Part shown: piece by piece, positions 45,865-55,685 of the stretch
How positions within the stretch are numbered: position 1 is the first letter of the stretch
Layout of the letters: every line of letters begins with the position of its first letter
Assembly: GCA_964650885.1 (NCBI GenBank)
Contig: CAZYXG010000008.1
Span: forward strand, 1 to 62,906
Direction: 5' to 3'
From: JAPLFM01 sp964650885
GTDB lineage: Bacteria > Bacteroidota > Ignavibacteria > Kapaibacteriales > UBA2268
DNA: 62,906 nucleotides
The notes under the pieces: generated by a model
What the model was told of the DNA's origin: nothing
What the model saw: the letters and a program-made list of their open reading frames with translations, nothing else
The model's database searches: none
Translations under genes and position numbers: made by a program

Positions 45865-48639
45865 ATGCAAAGAAATCTACTCTCTATACTTTTTTTACTT
45901 ATTTTCTGTTTTAGCAATTTTACTTATGCTCAAATCAAATTCAAAACTGCTGGAGTTGGTGGAGGTGGAGCATTATTTTCTCCATCAATAAATCCAAATA
46001 ATACTAACCAATATTCAGTTGCTTGCGACATGAGTCAAGTTTTTATCACACGAGATTGGGGTAATAGCTATGATCAAATTCATTACAGCCAAGTTCAATC
46101 TTCACATAATTCAAAAGTTTGCTACACGAAAGATACGAATATACTATACTGTATAACTTATGCCAATGATATGGCTGTACCTGTTAAAAGTACAAATGGT
46201 GGCGTAAGCTATTCTTCACTTAGCGGCTATACAACAATAAATGAATTAGCGTTTGGAATTTGGGTTGATTTCAATAATCCTCTAAGATTAATAGTTAGCC
46301 AGTATGGTGCAATATATTTTTCTGATGACTCTGGTATCTCATTCAAGAAAATACATACAGCAGCAAGTAGTGGAACTGGTGTAGTGGTTGGTGGAGTATT
46401 TTTCGACGACAGTAAAATATATATTGGCTCAAGCGATGGTATTATATTATCGAATAATAATGGCACAAGCTTTAGTGTGGAAGTGCCTAATGGTATGCCT
46501 GCCAAGGAACATATTTGGTCATTTGCGGCAGCTAAAAACGGACAAGAAACTACATTCTATTTACTTACAGCAGAAGAAGGTAATTTTTGGGCTGGTATGT
46601 TCGATGGCGACCCAAGTGCTTATAGAGCATGGGTAAACAATACTTTTCAAGCAACAACAAAAGCGGCTTATAAATATAATCCTAACACAAAAACATTAAA
46701 CTCGCTTTCAACAGCTTTCGATAGAAGCAAAGATTTCCCTATGTGGATAGGTTGTGCTGCAAACAACCCAGATGTAATATATTTGTCGGGTGGTTCATCA
46801 ATATCTGCTCCATTAGTTAGGAAATCTACTGATAAAGGCAATAGCTGGATAGATGTATTTAATTCAAGCAACAATAAAAATATTGTATCTGGATGGTCTG
46901 GGCAAGGTGGCGACAGAGGTTGGTCTTATGGTGAAGTAGCTCTTGGATTTACAGTTTGCCCAAATAATAGCGATAAATTAATATTCACCGATTTTGGATA
47001 TGTTCATAATAGTACAAATGGTGGGCAAACTTGGCAACAAGCTTACACATCTGTTTCCCATCCTATGAATACTGCTATTACACCCAAGCAAGACTATAAG
47101 AGTATTGGTATCGAAAACACTACATCTTGGCAAGTTATTTGGTCTGACTCATTGAATATATTTTCTTGTTTTTCCGATATAAAAGGAATTCGCTCTACAA
47201 ATGGTGGAGATTCTTGGTCGTTTAATTATACAGGACATAATGCAAATAGTATGTATAGAGTTGCAAAAATGTCTAATGGAACTTTAATTGGTGCTAGCTC
47301 TAATATACACGACATGTACCAAACTACTCGATTGCAGGATAAATTACTTGATGCAAATGATAGTGAAGGGAAATTAGTCTATTCGACTGATAAGGGAGCT
47401 ACTTGGTCATTAATAAAATCATTTGGGCATCCAGTATTTTGGGTGGAAATTGATCCAAACAATTCAAATACTGCTTATTGTTCTGTAATTCATTATGCCA
47501 ATGGCACAGGAATGGGCGGTGTTTATAAAACTACTGATTTGAATAAACTAAGTGGCTCAACTTGGACTAAATTAGCAAATCCACCTCGCACTGAAGGTCA
47601 TCCAGCTTCACTTAAAGTATTAAAAAATGGTGATTTATTAGCTACTTATGGTGGAAGACGCAACTCTTCAGGTGCTTTTACTTCAAGCTCTGGAGTATTC
47701 TTATATAGCAACCAAATTAATTCTTGGCAAGACATTTCGCATAATGGAATGAAATACTATACAAAAGATGTAGTTTTAGATCCAACCGATGCAAATGAAT
47801 CAACTTGGTATGTATGTGTTTTTAGCGGTTGGGGTGGAGCTCCAAATGGTTTAGGAGGACTATATAGAACTACTAATAAAGGAGCTTCGTGGGCTAAAAT
47901 ATGGAATAGCGACAGAGTAACTTCTATTACATTCGATCCAAATTTGAATAATCAAAATAAAACTCAAGCATACCTCACAACTGAACAAACTGGGCTTTGG
48001 ATAAGCAAAAATATAAACGATGCAACTCCAACATTTGAGAATGTACCAGAATATGCATTCAGACAGCCAGAAAGAGTATTTTTCAATCCATATAATAGCA
48101 AGGAAATGTGGGTGACCAGCTTTGGTAATGGAATGAAATTTACTAACGATAAGAAAGTAATTAACACATACCAAATAGTTTCGCAAGCCAACCCCAATGG
48201 CACTATTCAACCAAATGGAATAGTTACTGCAAATTCAAATGAATCAATTAAATTTGTGATTACTCCAAATCCAAATTACGCAATTGATTCTTTAGAAATA
48301 GACGGCAATAAAATAGCACCTATGAATGAATTTACTTTTGCAAGTTTAAGCAAGAATCATTCAATAACTGCGAATTTCAAATCAACAACAGCTATTGATT
48401 ATAATGATTTAAGCGATGTAGATTTATTTAAAATAGCCAACGATAAACTAACTTTCAACACTTCATTTAGTATTGAAGAAATTAGTCAAATTAACATTGT
48501 GGATATAACTGGAAATAGAATTGAAGCAAAAATAAACAACTCATCAATAGATCTAACTCAATTAATTTCAGGTGTTTATTTTCTAACAGTTTCAGTTGGA
48601 AATAAAGTTTACACTAAGTCATTTATAATTAGCAGATAA
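45865..48639 (+). CDS. Large secreted BNR/sialidase-like beta-propeller protein with T9SS sorting domain
   Basis: 924 aa. A signal peptide ends near TYAQ. Repeated Asp-box-like motifs (SGISFKKI, STNGGQTWQQA, STDKGATWSL, TTNKGASWAKI) build a seven- or two-times-seven-bladed propeller, as in GH74/sortilin-like proteins. A short repeat-like domain with NGTIQPNGIV follows (about 775-825), then a type-A sorting domain ending VYTKSFIISR. It is exported and possibly binds or degrades polysaccharide; catalytic residues cannot be assigned by eye. GAGG 9 nt before ATG supports the start. Confidence 0.85.
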   Translation: MQRNLLSILFLLIFCFSNFTYAQIKFKTAGVGGGGALFSPSINPNNTNQYSVACDMSQVFITRDWGNSYDQIHYSQVQSSHNSKVCYTKDTNILYCITYANDMAVPVKSTNGGVSYSSLSGYTTINELAFGIWVDFNNPLRLIVSQYGAIYFSDDSGISFKKIHTAASSGTGVVVGGVFFDDSKIYIGSSDGIILSNNNGTSFSVEVPNGMPAKEHIWSFAAAKNGQETTFYLLTAEEGNFWAGMFDGDPSAYRAWVNNTFQATTKAAYKYNPNTKTLNSLSTAFDRSKDFPMWIGCAANNPDVIYLSGGSSISAPLVRKSTDKGNSWIDVFNSSNNKNIVSGWSGQGGDRGWSYGEVALGFTVCPNNSDKLIFTDFGYVHNSTNGGQTWQQAYTSVSHPMNTAITPKQDYKSIGIENTTSWQVIWSDSLNIFSCFSDIKGIRSTNGGDSWSFNYTGHNANSMYRVAKMSNGTLIGASSNIHDMYQTTRLQDKLLDANDSEGKLVYSTDKGATWSLIKSFGHPVFWVEIDPNNSNTAYCSVIHYANGTGMGGVYKTTDLNKLSGSTWTKLANPPRTEGHPASLKVLKNGDLLATYGGRRNSSGAFTSSSGVFLYSNQINSWQDISHNGMKYYTKDVVLDPTDANESTWYVCVFSGWGGAPNGLGGLYRTTNKGASWAKIWNSDRVTSITFDPNLNNQNKTQAYLTTEQTGLWISKNINDATPTFENVPEYAFRQPERVFFNPYNSKEMWVTSFGNGMKFTNDKKVINTYQIVSQANPNGTIQPNGIVTANSNESIKFVITPNPNYAIDSLEIDGNKIAPMNEFTFASLSKNHSITANFKSTTAIDYNDLSDVDLFKIANDKLTFNTSFSIEEISQINIVDITGNRIEAKINNSSIDLTQLISGVYFLTVSVGNKVYTKSFIISR

Positions 48640-48669
48640 CATTCACATAAACATACTTCAAACTATTTT

Positions 48670-48708
48670 GAGAATTGGGATTGAATTATCTCAATTCTCA
48701 TTTTTTTA
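48670..48708 (+). terminator. Terminator between convergent T9SS genes
   Basis: GAGAATTG (48670-48677) pairs with CAATTCTC (48692-48699), followed by ATTTTTTT. The run overlaps the 3' end of the convergent beta-helix gene. Confidence 0.85.
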
Positions 48709-50284
48709 ATATTTTTAGTATATTTTTATCAATGCTATTAAGCAGTTGCAAATAATATACACCATTATGCAATGCACTTATATTAATGTTATTCTCCCCT
48801 ATTTGCATATCTTGGCTTGAAATGAAATTTCCCAAATAGTCGAATAAATTGGCTTGGCAATTAGATTTTAAGTTCAATTCAATTATTCCATTTGTTATAA
48901 TTACCGAAATTGAATTAACTTTTTCCAGCTCCTCTATTGAGTTAACTACCTTCGTATAGTCTGGCATTGTGTCTAATTGCAACTTCCAACCATTATTCAC
49001 GCAACAGCCAGAGTATGCTCCCCTGTTAGTCCAATCAAAGATGTCATTATTGAAATCTTTTGATGCATTGCTCACATTAACAAATAATGAAGTGTCAGAA
49101 ATCGTACTATTCAATTTATTACTTTGAGGATATAAATTCAATTTGCTCAAATCTATATCAGCAGACAGCAAATATTCACTAGCCTTTTCGTAAGTATCTG
49201 TCACATTATCCATAGCGTTTGTAAAGTTGCTAATAGCATTTGGAGCAAATACCGCATTTGAATAGCAATATTGCTTATATTTTTTGTCTGCATTATAAAT
49301 ACGAATGCCACCGCTTGAGTTTTTTGCCCAAATAGTATTATGAAATACTTTAATATCTTGGGGACTAATTCCATTTTGTGGAGTGATATAGACTGCTCTA
49401 AGACCGCTGGCATCATAATGGTTAACAAGAATATTGTTATAGAAATAAATATTCCCAGTACCCTGAAATAGTGCCTCGGTGGGATTATTAAAAAAGAAAT
49501 TATTATATATTTCATAGTAATCTTGTGAACCCCAACCAATACTCGGCATTCCGCCCACCAATAAATTTGGTCTTGCACTTCCGCCAGTAGAAGAATTAGT
49601 ATCTTTACTGAAAACATTATTTCTTATAATTGTTTTTCCATTAATTGCAATTCCAACTATAGAATCCCTTTGACTATTTATTTGGTGCTTCACTTCAATA
49701 TTATAGCCAATTGTGTTTGCAACAAAATTAAACTCAATCAAACCATTCACAAATGGCTTGGTACCATCGGAATTACCCAAATACAATCCGGTGCCAGCAC
49801 CGACGATTCTATTTTTACGAATAATCCAATTCCATGCTGGACACTTAGTGCTAATTCCCACAATTTGCTGATTATTTCCATAGCCAGTGATATTTAACTT
49901 CTCAATTGTGATATGATGTGCCCAATTTCCAGCAGTGCCTTCAGCTTTAATTGCATCTACCTCTAAATTTTGCCCTTCTATTACGAAATTACTCAGCACT
50001 AAATATGCACACTTAGTGAGACTAACAGTATTGCAGCAGCTTTGAGCTAGAAATCTAGTTTCTGTACCACTTCCCATAATCACAATTGGGTTAGTTTCTG
50101 TACCACTTATATTTTTCAAAGTTAGATTTTTGACGTAATCCCCGGCAGCAAGATGCATTGTATCCCCTGCAACCAAATTTGCCACCAAAACTGTATAATT
50201 GTCTGGTGTAGCAGAAATTATGATGGCAAATGTATTTGAGACAGTTAAATACAAACAGCAAAGAATAATGATTATTCGAGACAT
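48698..50284 (-). CDS. Secreted right-handed beta-helix (pectate-lyase-like) protein with T9SS domain
   Basis: 528 aa. A signal peptide (RIIIILCCLYLTVSNTFA) precedes a parallel beta-helix domain (about 45-420) with regular turns such as ILVNHYDASGLRAVYI, NNVFSKDTNSSTGG and YEIYNNFFFNNPTEALFQG. A C-terminal type-A sorting domain has ISALHNGVYYLQL and ends in KILKK. The fold is common to polysaccharide lyases and surface glycan-binding proteins; I see no confident catalytic residues. It faces the propeller gene and shares the terminator region with it. Confidence 0.85.
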   Translation of the reverse strand: MSRIIIILCCLYLTVSNTFAIIISATPDNYTVLVANLVAGDTMHLAAGDYVKNLTLKNISGTETNPIVIMGSGTETRFLAQSCCNTVSLTKCAYLVLSNFVIEGQNLEVDAIKAEGTAGNWAHHITIEKLNITGYGNNQQIVGISTKCPAWNWIIRKNRIVGAGTGLYLGNSDGTKPFVNGLIEFNFVANTIGYNIEVKHQINSQRDSIVGIAINGKTIIRNNVFSKDTNSSTGGSARPNLLVGGMPSIGWGSQDYYEIYNNFFFNNPTEALFQGTGNIYFYNNILVNHYDASGLRAVYITPQNGISPQDIKVFHNTIWAKNSSGGIRIYNADKKYKQYCYSNAVFAPNAISNFTNAMDNVTDTYEKASEYLLSADIDLSKLNLYPQSNKLNSTISDTSLFVNVSNASKDFNNDIFDWTNRGAYSGCCVNNGWKLQLDTMPDYTKVVNSIEELEKVNSISVIITNGIIELNLKSNCQANLFDYLGNFISSQDMQIGENNINISALHNGVYYLQLLNSIDKNILKILKK

Positions 50285-50400
50285 GTTTAGCCATATTTAT
50301 TTAGAAATTAATAAACAAATATAATCAATAATTCAGTATGCATAAAATTTGAAAAGCAATAGTAAATATTTTGTTTAAGTTAAAAGTGTTAAATTGCACT

Positions 50401-51570
50401 ATGCAAAAAATCACTTTAAAAAAATATGCTGACAAGCGACTTCGAACTGGACACCAGTGGATATTCAGCAATGAAATTGAAAACCTACCGAAACACTTAC
50501 CTGCTGGCTCTCTTGTGGAAGTTCTGGACGACAAGGGCTTTAACTATGGTGTTGCTTTTTTCAATCCTAACACATTAATTTCGGGTCGACTTCTCAATCA
50601 CTCAACTGAGCCAGACGAAGCTTTTTATTCGGCTCGAATAAAAAAAGCAGCTGATTATAGGCAGTTTCTATTTCCCGAACAGGACAATTATAGACTCATC
50701 TATGCAGAGAGTGATTTCTTGCCAGGGCTAATAGTGGATAGATATGGCGATTATTTAGCAATTCAAGTGCTATCGGCTGGAATTGAAAAGGATATTGAAC
50801 TAATCAAAAGTAGTTTACTTGAAATATTCCCTGCCACTAAAGGAATTATAGAAAAAAGCAAATCTGTACTTAGGCAAATAGAAGGTTTGCCCGACAAAGA
50901 AGAAATTATTTATGGTGAAATCCCAGATAATATCGAAATCATAGAAAATGGAATAAAGTTGAAATTGAATTTAGTAACTGGGCAGAAAACTGGTTACTTC
51001 CTCGACCAAAAAGTAAATAGAAAATTCTTGCAAACTATTGCTAAAGATAAAACTATACTTGACTGCTTTTGTAACCAAGGTGGATTTGCATTGAATGCAG
51101 CTTATGCTGGAGCTAAACATTCACTCGGAATAGACTCGTCGCAAGAAGCAATTAATTCTTCACTAGAAAATAAGATTTTAAATAATTTTACAAATGTGGA
51201 TTTTGAAAAAGCTGAAGTAATGCAGTTTTTACAAAATGCAGTGGCTGAGGGCAAAAAATGGGATATTATTATACTCGACCCACCATCATTTGCAAAAAGC
51301 CGCAAAAATATACCACAAGCCAAACATGGCTATGCTAAAATAAACCGACTGGCTATGCAATGCCTTGCACCGAGTGGGATACTAGTTAGTTCCAGTTGCA
51401 CCCACGTGGTGGACGAAGAGAACTTCTTAGAGGTAATTGGCAATGCAGCAGGCAAGCTCCGCAAACAATTAAGATTAATGTTCCGTGGAAATCAATCTCC
51501 TTGCCACCCAATATTACTCTCAATGCCAGAAACAAATTACTTAAAGTTTTTTGTTTTTAGTGTGGAGTGA
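50401..51570 (+). CDS. rlmI: 23S rRNA (cytosine-1962-C5)-methyltransferase, RlmI family
   Basis: 389 aa from ATG 50401 (QKITLKKYADKRLRTGHQWIFSNEIE is the family start). An N-terminal PUA domain precedes the Rossmann methyltransferase. SAM motif I is LDCFCNQGGFALNA, and LDPPSFAKS gives motif IV. The catalytic cysteine is in SSSCTHVVDEENFLEV. The likely product is m5C1962 in 23S rRNA. Its neighbour on the other strand is the small broken gene 9 bases downstream. Confidence 0.92.
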   Translation: MQKITLKKYADKRLRTGHQWIFSNEIENLPKHLPAGSLVEVLDDKGFNYGVAFFNPNTLISGRLLNHSTEPDEAFYSARIKKAADYRQFLFPEQDNYRLIYAESDFLPGLIVDRYGDYLAIQVLSAGIEKDIELIKSSLLEIFPATKGIIEKSKSVLRQIEGLPDKEEIIYGEIPDNIEIIENGIKLKLNLVTGQKTGYFLDQKVNRKFLQTIAKDKTILDCFCNQGGFALNAAYAGAKHSLGIDSSQEAINSSLENKILNNFTNVDFEKAEVMQFLQNAVAEGKKWDIIILDPPSFAKSRKNIPQAKHGYAKINRLAMQCLAPSGILVSSSCTHVVDEENFLEVIGNAAGKLRKQLRLMFRGNQSPCHPILLSMPETNYLKFFVFSVE

Positions 51571-51578
51571 TGATAGGT

Positions 51579-51828
51579 TTAAATAAGTGACTTTACCTTT
51601 ATAGATTCTTCCAATTCCTTAAATAGAATTTCCGATTTTACATAATTCTCGCCAAGAGGCCAGCTCTGTAAAACTGTTTCAACTTGCAAATTTAAATCTT
51701 TGAAAGCATTATAAAGCCCTGCTTGGCGTTTGCTTGCTTTTGCCAATGTAGCATCCTTCTTAATCCCAGATACTACCATCATAATACTCAGACCATTCCA
51801 AAAGTTCTGCTCTTTTGGAATTGGACAT
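51579..51828 (-). pseudogene. Small uncharacterised gene with a frameshift
   Basis: From ATG 51828 the frame gives SNSKRAELLEWSEYYDGSIWD, then TAA. The shifted frame goes on with KKDATLAKASKRQAGLYNAF and QVETVLQSWPLGENYVKSEIL, to a stop at 51579. Upstream in-frame codons (EVKEKIIQ) also look coding. Joining the two gives about 82 residues with even character, so I read one gene broken by a small indel near 51765. I do not recognise the family. Confidence 0.5.
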
Positions 51829-51965
51829 CTGTATGATTTTTTCTTTAACTTCTTATAACAAAGTCATAATTCTACTTATTCTTATCTTTACTTACTTCAA
51901 ATTTATTTTTTTGATGCAAGAATTAAGAAATATTTGAATGCATTTGCAATTTAATTTAACATAAA

Positions 51966-53081
51966 TCAACCCAACTTCTCACTCAACTCTTTGCCGAGTT
52001 TGCTGCTTAGGGCTATACCCATTCCATTGCAGCCAATGGCGGAGAATATATTGGGTTTATGCTCAATTATTTGTGGGAATTTATTCTCGCCGAATGCCAT
52101 AATACCTTGCCAATTATAATCTATTTCAAATTCCATATTTGGCAGTATAATATTTTTTAGTTTTTCTAGCAAGTTGTTGAGTATTTTTTCATTAGTTTCA
52201 AAAGTAGTAGTTTGCTCGCCAATGAAATCTAAATTTCTTCCTCCACCGAAAAGCACTCTTTTGCCTACGTTTCGGAAATAGTAAAATCCTTCATCGTAGT
52301 GGAATATGCCAAGAAAAGGCAAATCTGGAATTTCCTTTGTGATTAGCACTTGCCCCCTTCCTGGTTGAATCTTTAGCTTTGGTAAAAGATTTGGCAGAAA
52401 CGCATTAGTGCAAACAGCAACTTTCGTAGCAGTAAAGAGTGTTTTATTGCTAATCGTTACATTAATTTTATCCTCAAACTTAGTCACTGCCGTTACTTCC
52501 GCTCCAGTAATATAAGTTACACCGAGAGATGCAGCATAGCTTGTGAGAGTTTTCATCATCTTGCCAGTATCAATCTGTCCTTCGAATGGATTGAATATCA
52601 TTGCTTTAACGTATTTTGGACTGAAATTAAATTCTTCAATTCTATCGTTCATCACTTGAAAAACATCGGAATGGAAAATCGGACGCAACAAATCATTTAG
52701 CATCGGGATATTTTTAATTGCAAGCAGTTCTTTTTCAGTGATAAGTTCATAGCCACCGAATGCTTCATACCCGATTGCTTCATCGCCCAAGCGTTGGCGG
52801 AGCATTTGCAATCCCTCCCACCGTGCCGAAACAAGCTCAAGCATTTTTGCTTCACCAAGTGTTTCCATATCTGAAAGCAACTCTGTAACACTTCCAAAAC
52901 AAGCAAACCCTGCATTGCGAGTACTTGCTCCAGTTGGCAGCAAACCACGTTCAAGTATAGTTACTGTTTTTTCAGGGCTACTTTCTTTAATAGAGCAAGC
53001 CGTTGAAAGCCCAAGGATGCCTCCACCCACGATGACAACATCATGCTTTAAATAAGATTCTTTTTCCCAGTATGAGTGCAT
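51966..53081 (-). CDS. FAD-dependent amine/amino-acid oxidase (DAO family)
   Basis: 371 aa. The N-terminal FAD motif VVIVGGGILGLSTACSI is followed by LERGLLPTGASTRNAGFACFG, the substrate-side loop of DadA/ThiO-like oxidases. The C terminus FSAIGCNGMGIALSSKLGKELSEKL is typical of the fold. Substrate is unknown; glycine/sarcosine oxidase-like activity is plausible. No quinone or thiazole gene is nearby. It starts 9 nt after the DUF1016 stop. Confidence 0.9.
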   Translation of the reverse strand: MHSYWEKESYLKHDVVIVGGGILGLSTACSIKESSPEKTVTILERGLLPTGASTRNAGFACFGSVTELLSDMETLGEAKMLELVSARWEGLQMLRQRLGDEAIGYEAFGGYELITEKELLAIKNIPMLNDLLRPIFHSDVFQVMNDRIEEFNFSPKYVKAMIFNPFEGQIDTGKMMKTLTSYAASLGVTYITGAEVTAVTKFEDKINVTISNKTLFTATKVAVCTNAFLPNLLPKLKIQPGRGQVLITKEIPDLPFLGIFHYDEGFYYFRNVGKRVLFGGGRNLDFIGEQTTTFETNEKILNNLLEKLKNIILPNMEFEIDYNWQGIMAFGENKFPQIIEHKPNIFSAIGCNGMGIALSSKLGKELSEKLG

Positions 53082-53802
53082 AAGATTTATTTAATTTAAA
53101 CGTGATTTTGCATCTTCAATTGATATTTTCAATTTTGATTTTAGCCATTGTATTGATGGCAATTCTGGTAAATAAGTTGCAACATGAATATCTGCATTTT
53201 CTAATTCTAATAATTCAATTATTTCATCACTTTTTTGAGCACATAGTAATATACCAATTGGAGAATTTTCTCCTGTAACTCTTTCGTATTTATCTAACCA
53301 TTTAAGGTATAATTCTAATTGGCTTTTATATTCATATTTGAATTTACCAAGCTTAAGTTCAATAACTACAAGTCTTTTAAGTTTTCTATGGCAGAATAAC
53401 AAGTCAATATAGTAGCCCTCGTTATCAATCGTAATTCTTTTTTGTCGGGCTAAAAATGCAAAGTCATTTCCAAATTCCTGTATGAATTTTTGTAGATTGG
53501 CTATAATAGAAGACTCTAAATCTTTTTCTGAATAAGTATCATTCAGGCCCATAAAATCTAAAATATATGGATCCCTTAATGCTAATGCTGTACTCATTAT
53601 TTTATCATTTTGCAACTTTTCTAAGTCGATTTTGATTGTAAGTTCTGGTTTTTTACTTATTGCAGTTCTTTCAAATAACATTGAATTTATTCTTTCATTA
53701 AGTATTCTACTACTCCATTTTTCATTGATACACATTTTTGTATAAAAGTCTCTTTTTATAGGATTATCTATATACATTAGCTGCTTTATGTTCGACCACG
53801 TC

Positions 53803-53829
53803 AATTGTCTCCAAAGTGTGGAGACAATT
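53803..53829. repeat. 11-bp perfect inverted repeat inside the DUF1016 gene
   Basis: AATTGTCTCCA (53803-53813) and TGGAGACAATT (53819-53829) flank a 5-nt loop AAGTG. A very regular stem for a coding region. It is 15 bases from a second related hairpin. Confidence 0.85.
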
Positions 53830-53844
53830 TCAAAATCAGGAAAA

Positions 53845-53863
53845 GTCTCCGCACTGTGGAGAC
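53845..53863. repeat. Related GTCTCC...GGAGAC hairpin
   Basis: GTCTCC (53845-53850) and GGAGAC (53858-53863) around GCACTGT. It shares the GTCTCC/GGAGAC arms with the neighbouring palindrome and lies just after the stop-interrupted codon in coding direction. Confidence 0.75.
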
Positions 53864-54165
53864 AATGTCGTAATTACTTTTCACTCCATCCTTTTCCAAA
53901 TTCCAAAGTCAATTGAGTAGATAAAGTTTGCACAATTTGTTTGCCATATTCAGCTCGATTATTACTTAGTATTTCATCTTTAATTCGTTTTCCTATATGC
54001 CAATAAAGCGAACTAATCTCGGAGTTTATCAATTGAGAAACTTTTAAACGACTTTGCTCAATTAATAACTTTATCTCATCATTCAAATTTGATTTTAGTT
54101 AGTTTCTTTTTCATTATTTTTTATATAAACCAGTATATTTTACCTACTCAAATATAAACAAAAAT

Positions 54166-54186
54166 AGTCTATACACTGCGGAGACT
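54166..54186. repeat. Third AGTCT...AGACT hairpin upstream of the DUF1016 gene
   Basis: AGTCT (54166-54170) and AGACT (54182-54186) are separated by ATACACTGCGG. The segment CACTGCGGAGACTTTTC (54174-54190) almost repeats, inverted, the in-gene hairpin flank. It lies in the gene-free interval before mtaB's stop. Confidence 0.55.
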
Positions 54187-54214
54187 TTTCAAAAATTACA
54201 GTTTATTAGGCAAA

Positions 54215-55561
54215 CTAGCCCAGTACTTCTAGTTCTAAATATTTTGGTAAACTTGTTTTGAAGTCTTGCTCTAATGCAGAGCCATAGACTTTGCTTTCAA
54301 ACATTTTGTCGAGTGATACTTTAAGTGGATTGTGCGAAAGCTCCGCTGGTGCTGTGAAATTCACAGATACATAATTTTCAGTCCAGCCACGCCATAAGCC
54401 ATTATCTTTATTGAACATTTCTGGAATCACCATTCCAACATTTCCAATTTGTCTTTCGTAAAAAGCAAGTCGCTTTTCGTCAGAAAGGTCACGCAATCTT
54501 TTATTGCGAGCTTGGCGGATATTGAATGGTACAACTCCATCAAAAGTTACAGCAGGTGTATTCTCTCTTTCGGAATAAGTAAATGCATGCAAATAAGTAA
54601 TAGGCGAATTACTAATCAAATCGTAAGTTTCTGCGAAATGATCTTCTGTTTCGCCAGGGAAACCAACAATCACATCGGCACCAATCGCCACATTTGGGTT
54701 TATTGAGTAGATTCTCTCCACTAAGTTTCTATAATAATCAGCTTTATAGCGGCGTCTCATTTTGAACAATATATCTTGTGAACCTGACTGCATCGGTATA
54801 TGGAAATGCTGGCAAAATTTGCTTCCTTCCGAAAGCACTTCCTCTAAAATATTATCTTTCAGCAAATTCGGCTCTATAGAAGAGATTCTGAAACGCATCT
54901 GCAAATCGCTATCGTTTATAGCTTTGACAACATCATAGAATTTGCGACCATCATCATTTTTGAAATCGCCAAGATTTATTCCTGATAACACCACTTCGTG
55001 GAAACCTTGCTTCTGCATAGCGAATAGCTCAGGCATCACTTTATCAAATTCCATACTGCGACTATTCCCACGAGCAAGTGGTATAGTGCAGAAAGTGCAA
55101 TGGTAGTTGCAACCATCTTGTATTTTTAGCACAGCACGAGTTCTGCCAGCATTATCGCTCACAGCAGAAGTATGAAAAGGAGTATCTTCCAAATTCGAAA
55201 TAAATAGCTGAGTTTCCTTAGTTTTCTCGAATTTCTTGATTAAGTTCGGAATTTCAAATTTCTCACGAGTACCTATTACTGCATCTACTCCCTCTATTTT
55301 AGCTATCTCTTCTGGTTGCAATTGAGCATAGCAGCCCAAAACACCAACGAAAGCTTCAGGAGATTTCCTTAAGGCACGGCGGACCACATTTCGGCAGTCT
55401 GCATCAGCTCTGTGGGTAACAGTGCAGGTATTAATTAACACAATATCGGAAGGCGTTTCAAAATCCACAATAGTATGTCCCAACTCCTCGAATTGCTTAC
55501 CAATGCGAGAGATGTCGGCCAGATTGACTTTGCAGCCCAAATTATAAAACGAAACGTTCAT
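54215..55561 (-). CDS. mtaB: tRNA t6A37 methylthiotransferase MtaB
   Basis: 448 aa. The N-terminal UPF0004 domain has cluster ligands Cys10, Cys46 and Cys77. The radical-SAM domain carries DGCNYHCTFCTIPLARG and IGADVIVGFPGET. The C terminus lacks an obvious extra domain beyond TRAM. It adds methylthio to t6A37 (ms2t6A) in tRNAs reading ANN codons. The LGCKVN motif argues for MtaB over MiaB/RimO. It is divergent from the exporter locus with 124 bp between. Confidence 0.93.
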   Translation of the reverse strand: MNVSFYNLGCKVNLADISRIGKQFEELGHTIVDFETPSDIVLINTCTVTHRADADCRNVVRRALRKSPEAFVGVLGCYAQLQPEEIAKIEGVDAVIGTREKFEIPNLIKKFEKTKETQLFISNLEDTPFHTSAVSDNAGRTRAVLKIQDGCNYHCTFCTIPLARGNSRSMEFDKVMPELFAMQKQGFHEVVLSGINLGDFKNDDGRKFYDVVKAINDSDLQMRFRISSIEPNLLKDNILEEVLSEGSKFCQHFHIPMQSGSQDILFKMRRRYKADYYRNLVERIYSINPNVAIGADVIVGFPGETEDHFAETYDLISNSPITYLHAFTYSERENTPAVTFDGVVPFNIRQARNKRLRDLSDEKRLAFYERQIGNVGMVIPEMFNKDNGLWRGWTENYVSVNFTAPAELSHNPLKVSLDKMFESKVYGSALEQDFKTSLPKYLELEVLG

Positions 55562-55685
55562 TTAGTTAATTGTGAATAGTTTAGCTACAAAAATAAGGAA
55601 ATTTTGGGAAATAATTCAGAAATTAGGGAATAAATTCATTCTTTCTTTAATTCCAAATAAAATAAAAGTTATTACGTTATGCTAA

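Larger units (their letters stand above)
53091..54086 (-). pseudogene. DUF1016 (YhcG-type PDDEXK) nuclease gene with an in-frame stop
   Basis: From TTG 54086 a DUF1016 N domain (SSLYWHIGKRIKDEIL, YGKQIVQTLS, FGKGWSEK) reaches TAA at 53874-53876. In the same frame the usual continuation follows at once (LRHCLHSAETFPDFEIVST), then the nuclease half with DPYILDFMGL, NDTYSEKDLES, DFAFLARQKRITID, YYIDLLFCHRKLKRLVVIELKLGKF and GILLCAQKSDE. One C-to-T change (CAA to TAA) explains the break. A restart at 53804 cannot be excluded. The family has been linked to DNA recombination/defence, but function here is unproven. Confidence 0.9.

Noticed and set aside
53091..53804. Separate intact nuclease gene
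   Set aside because: The same frame continues upstream through the TAA with typical DUF1016 sequence; an internal restart is possible but not supported by a ribosome site.
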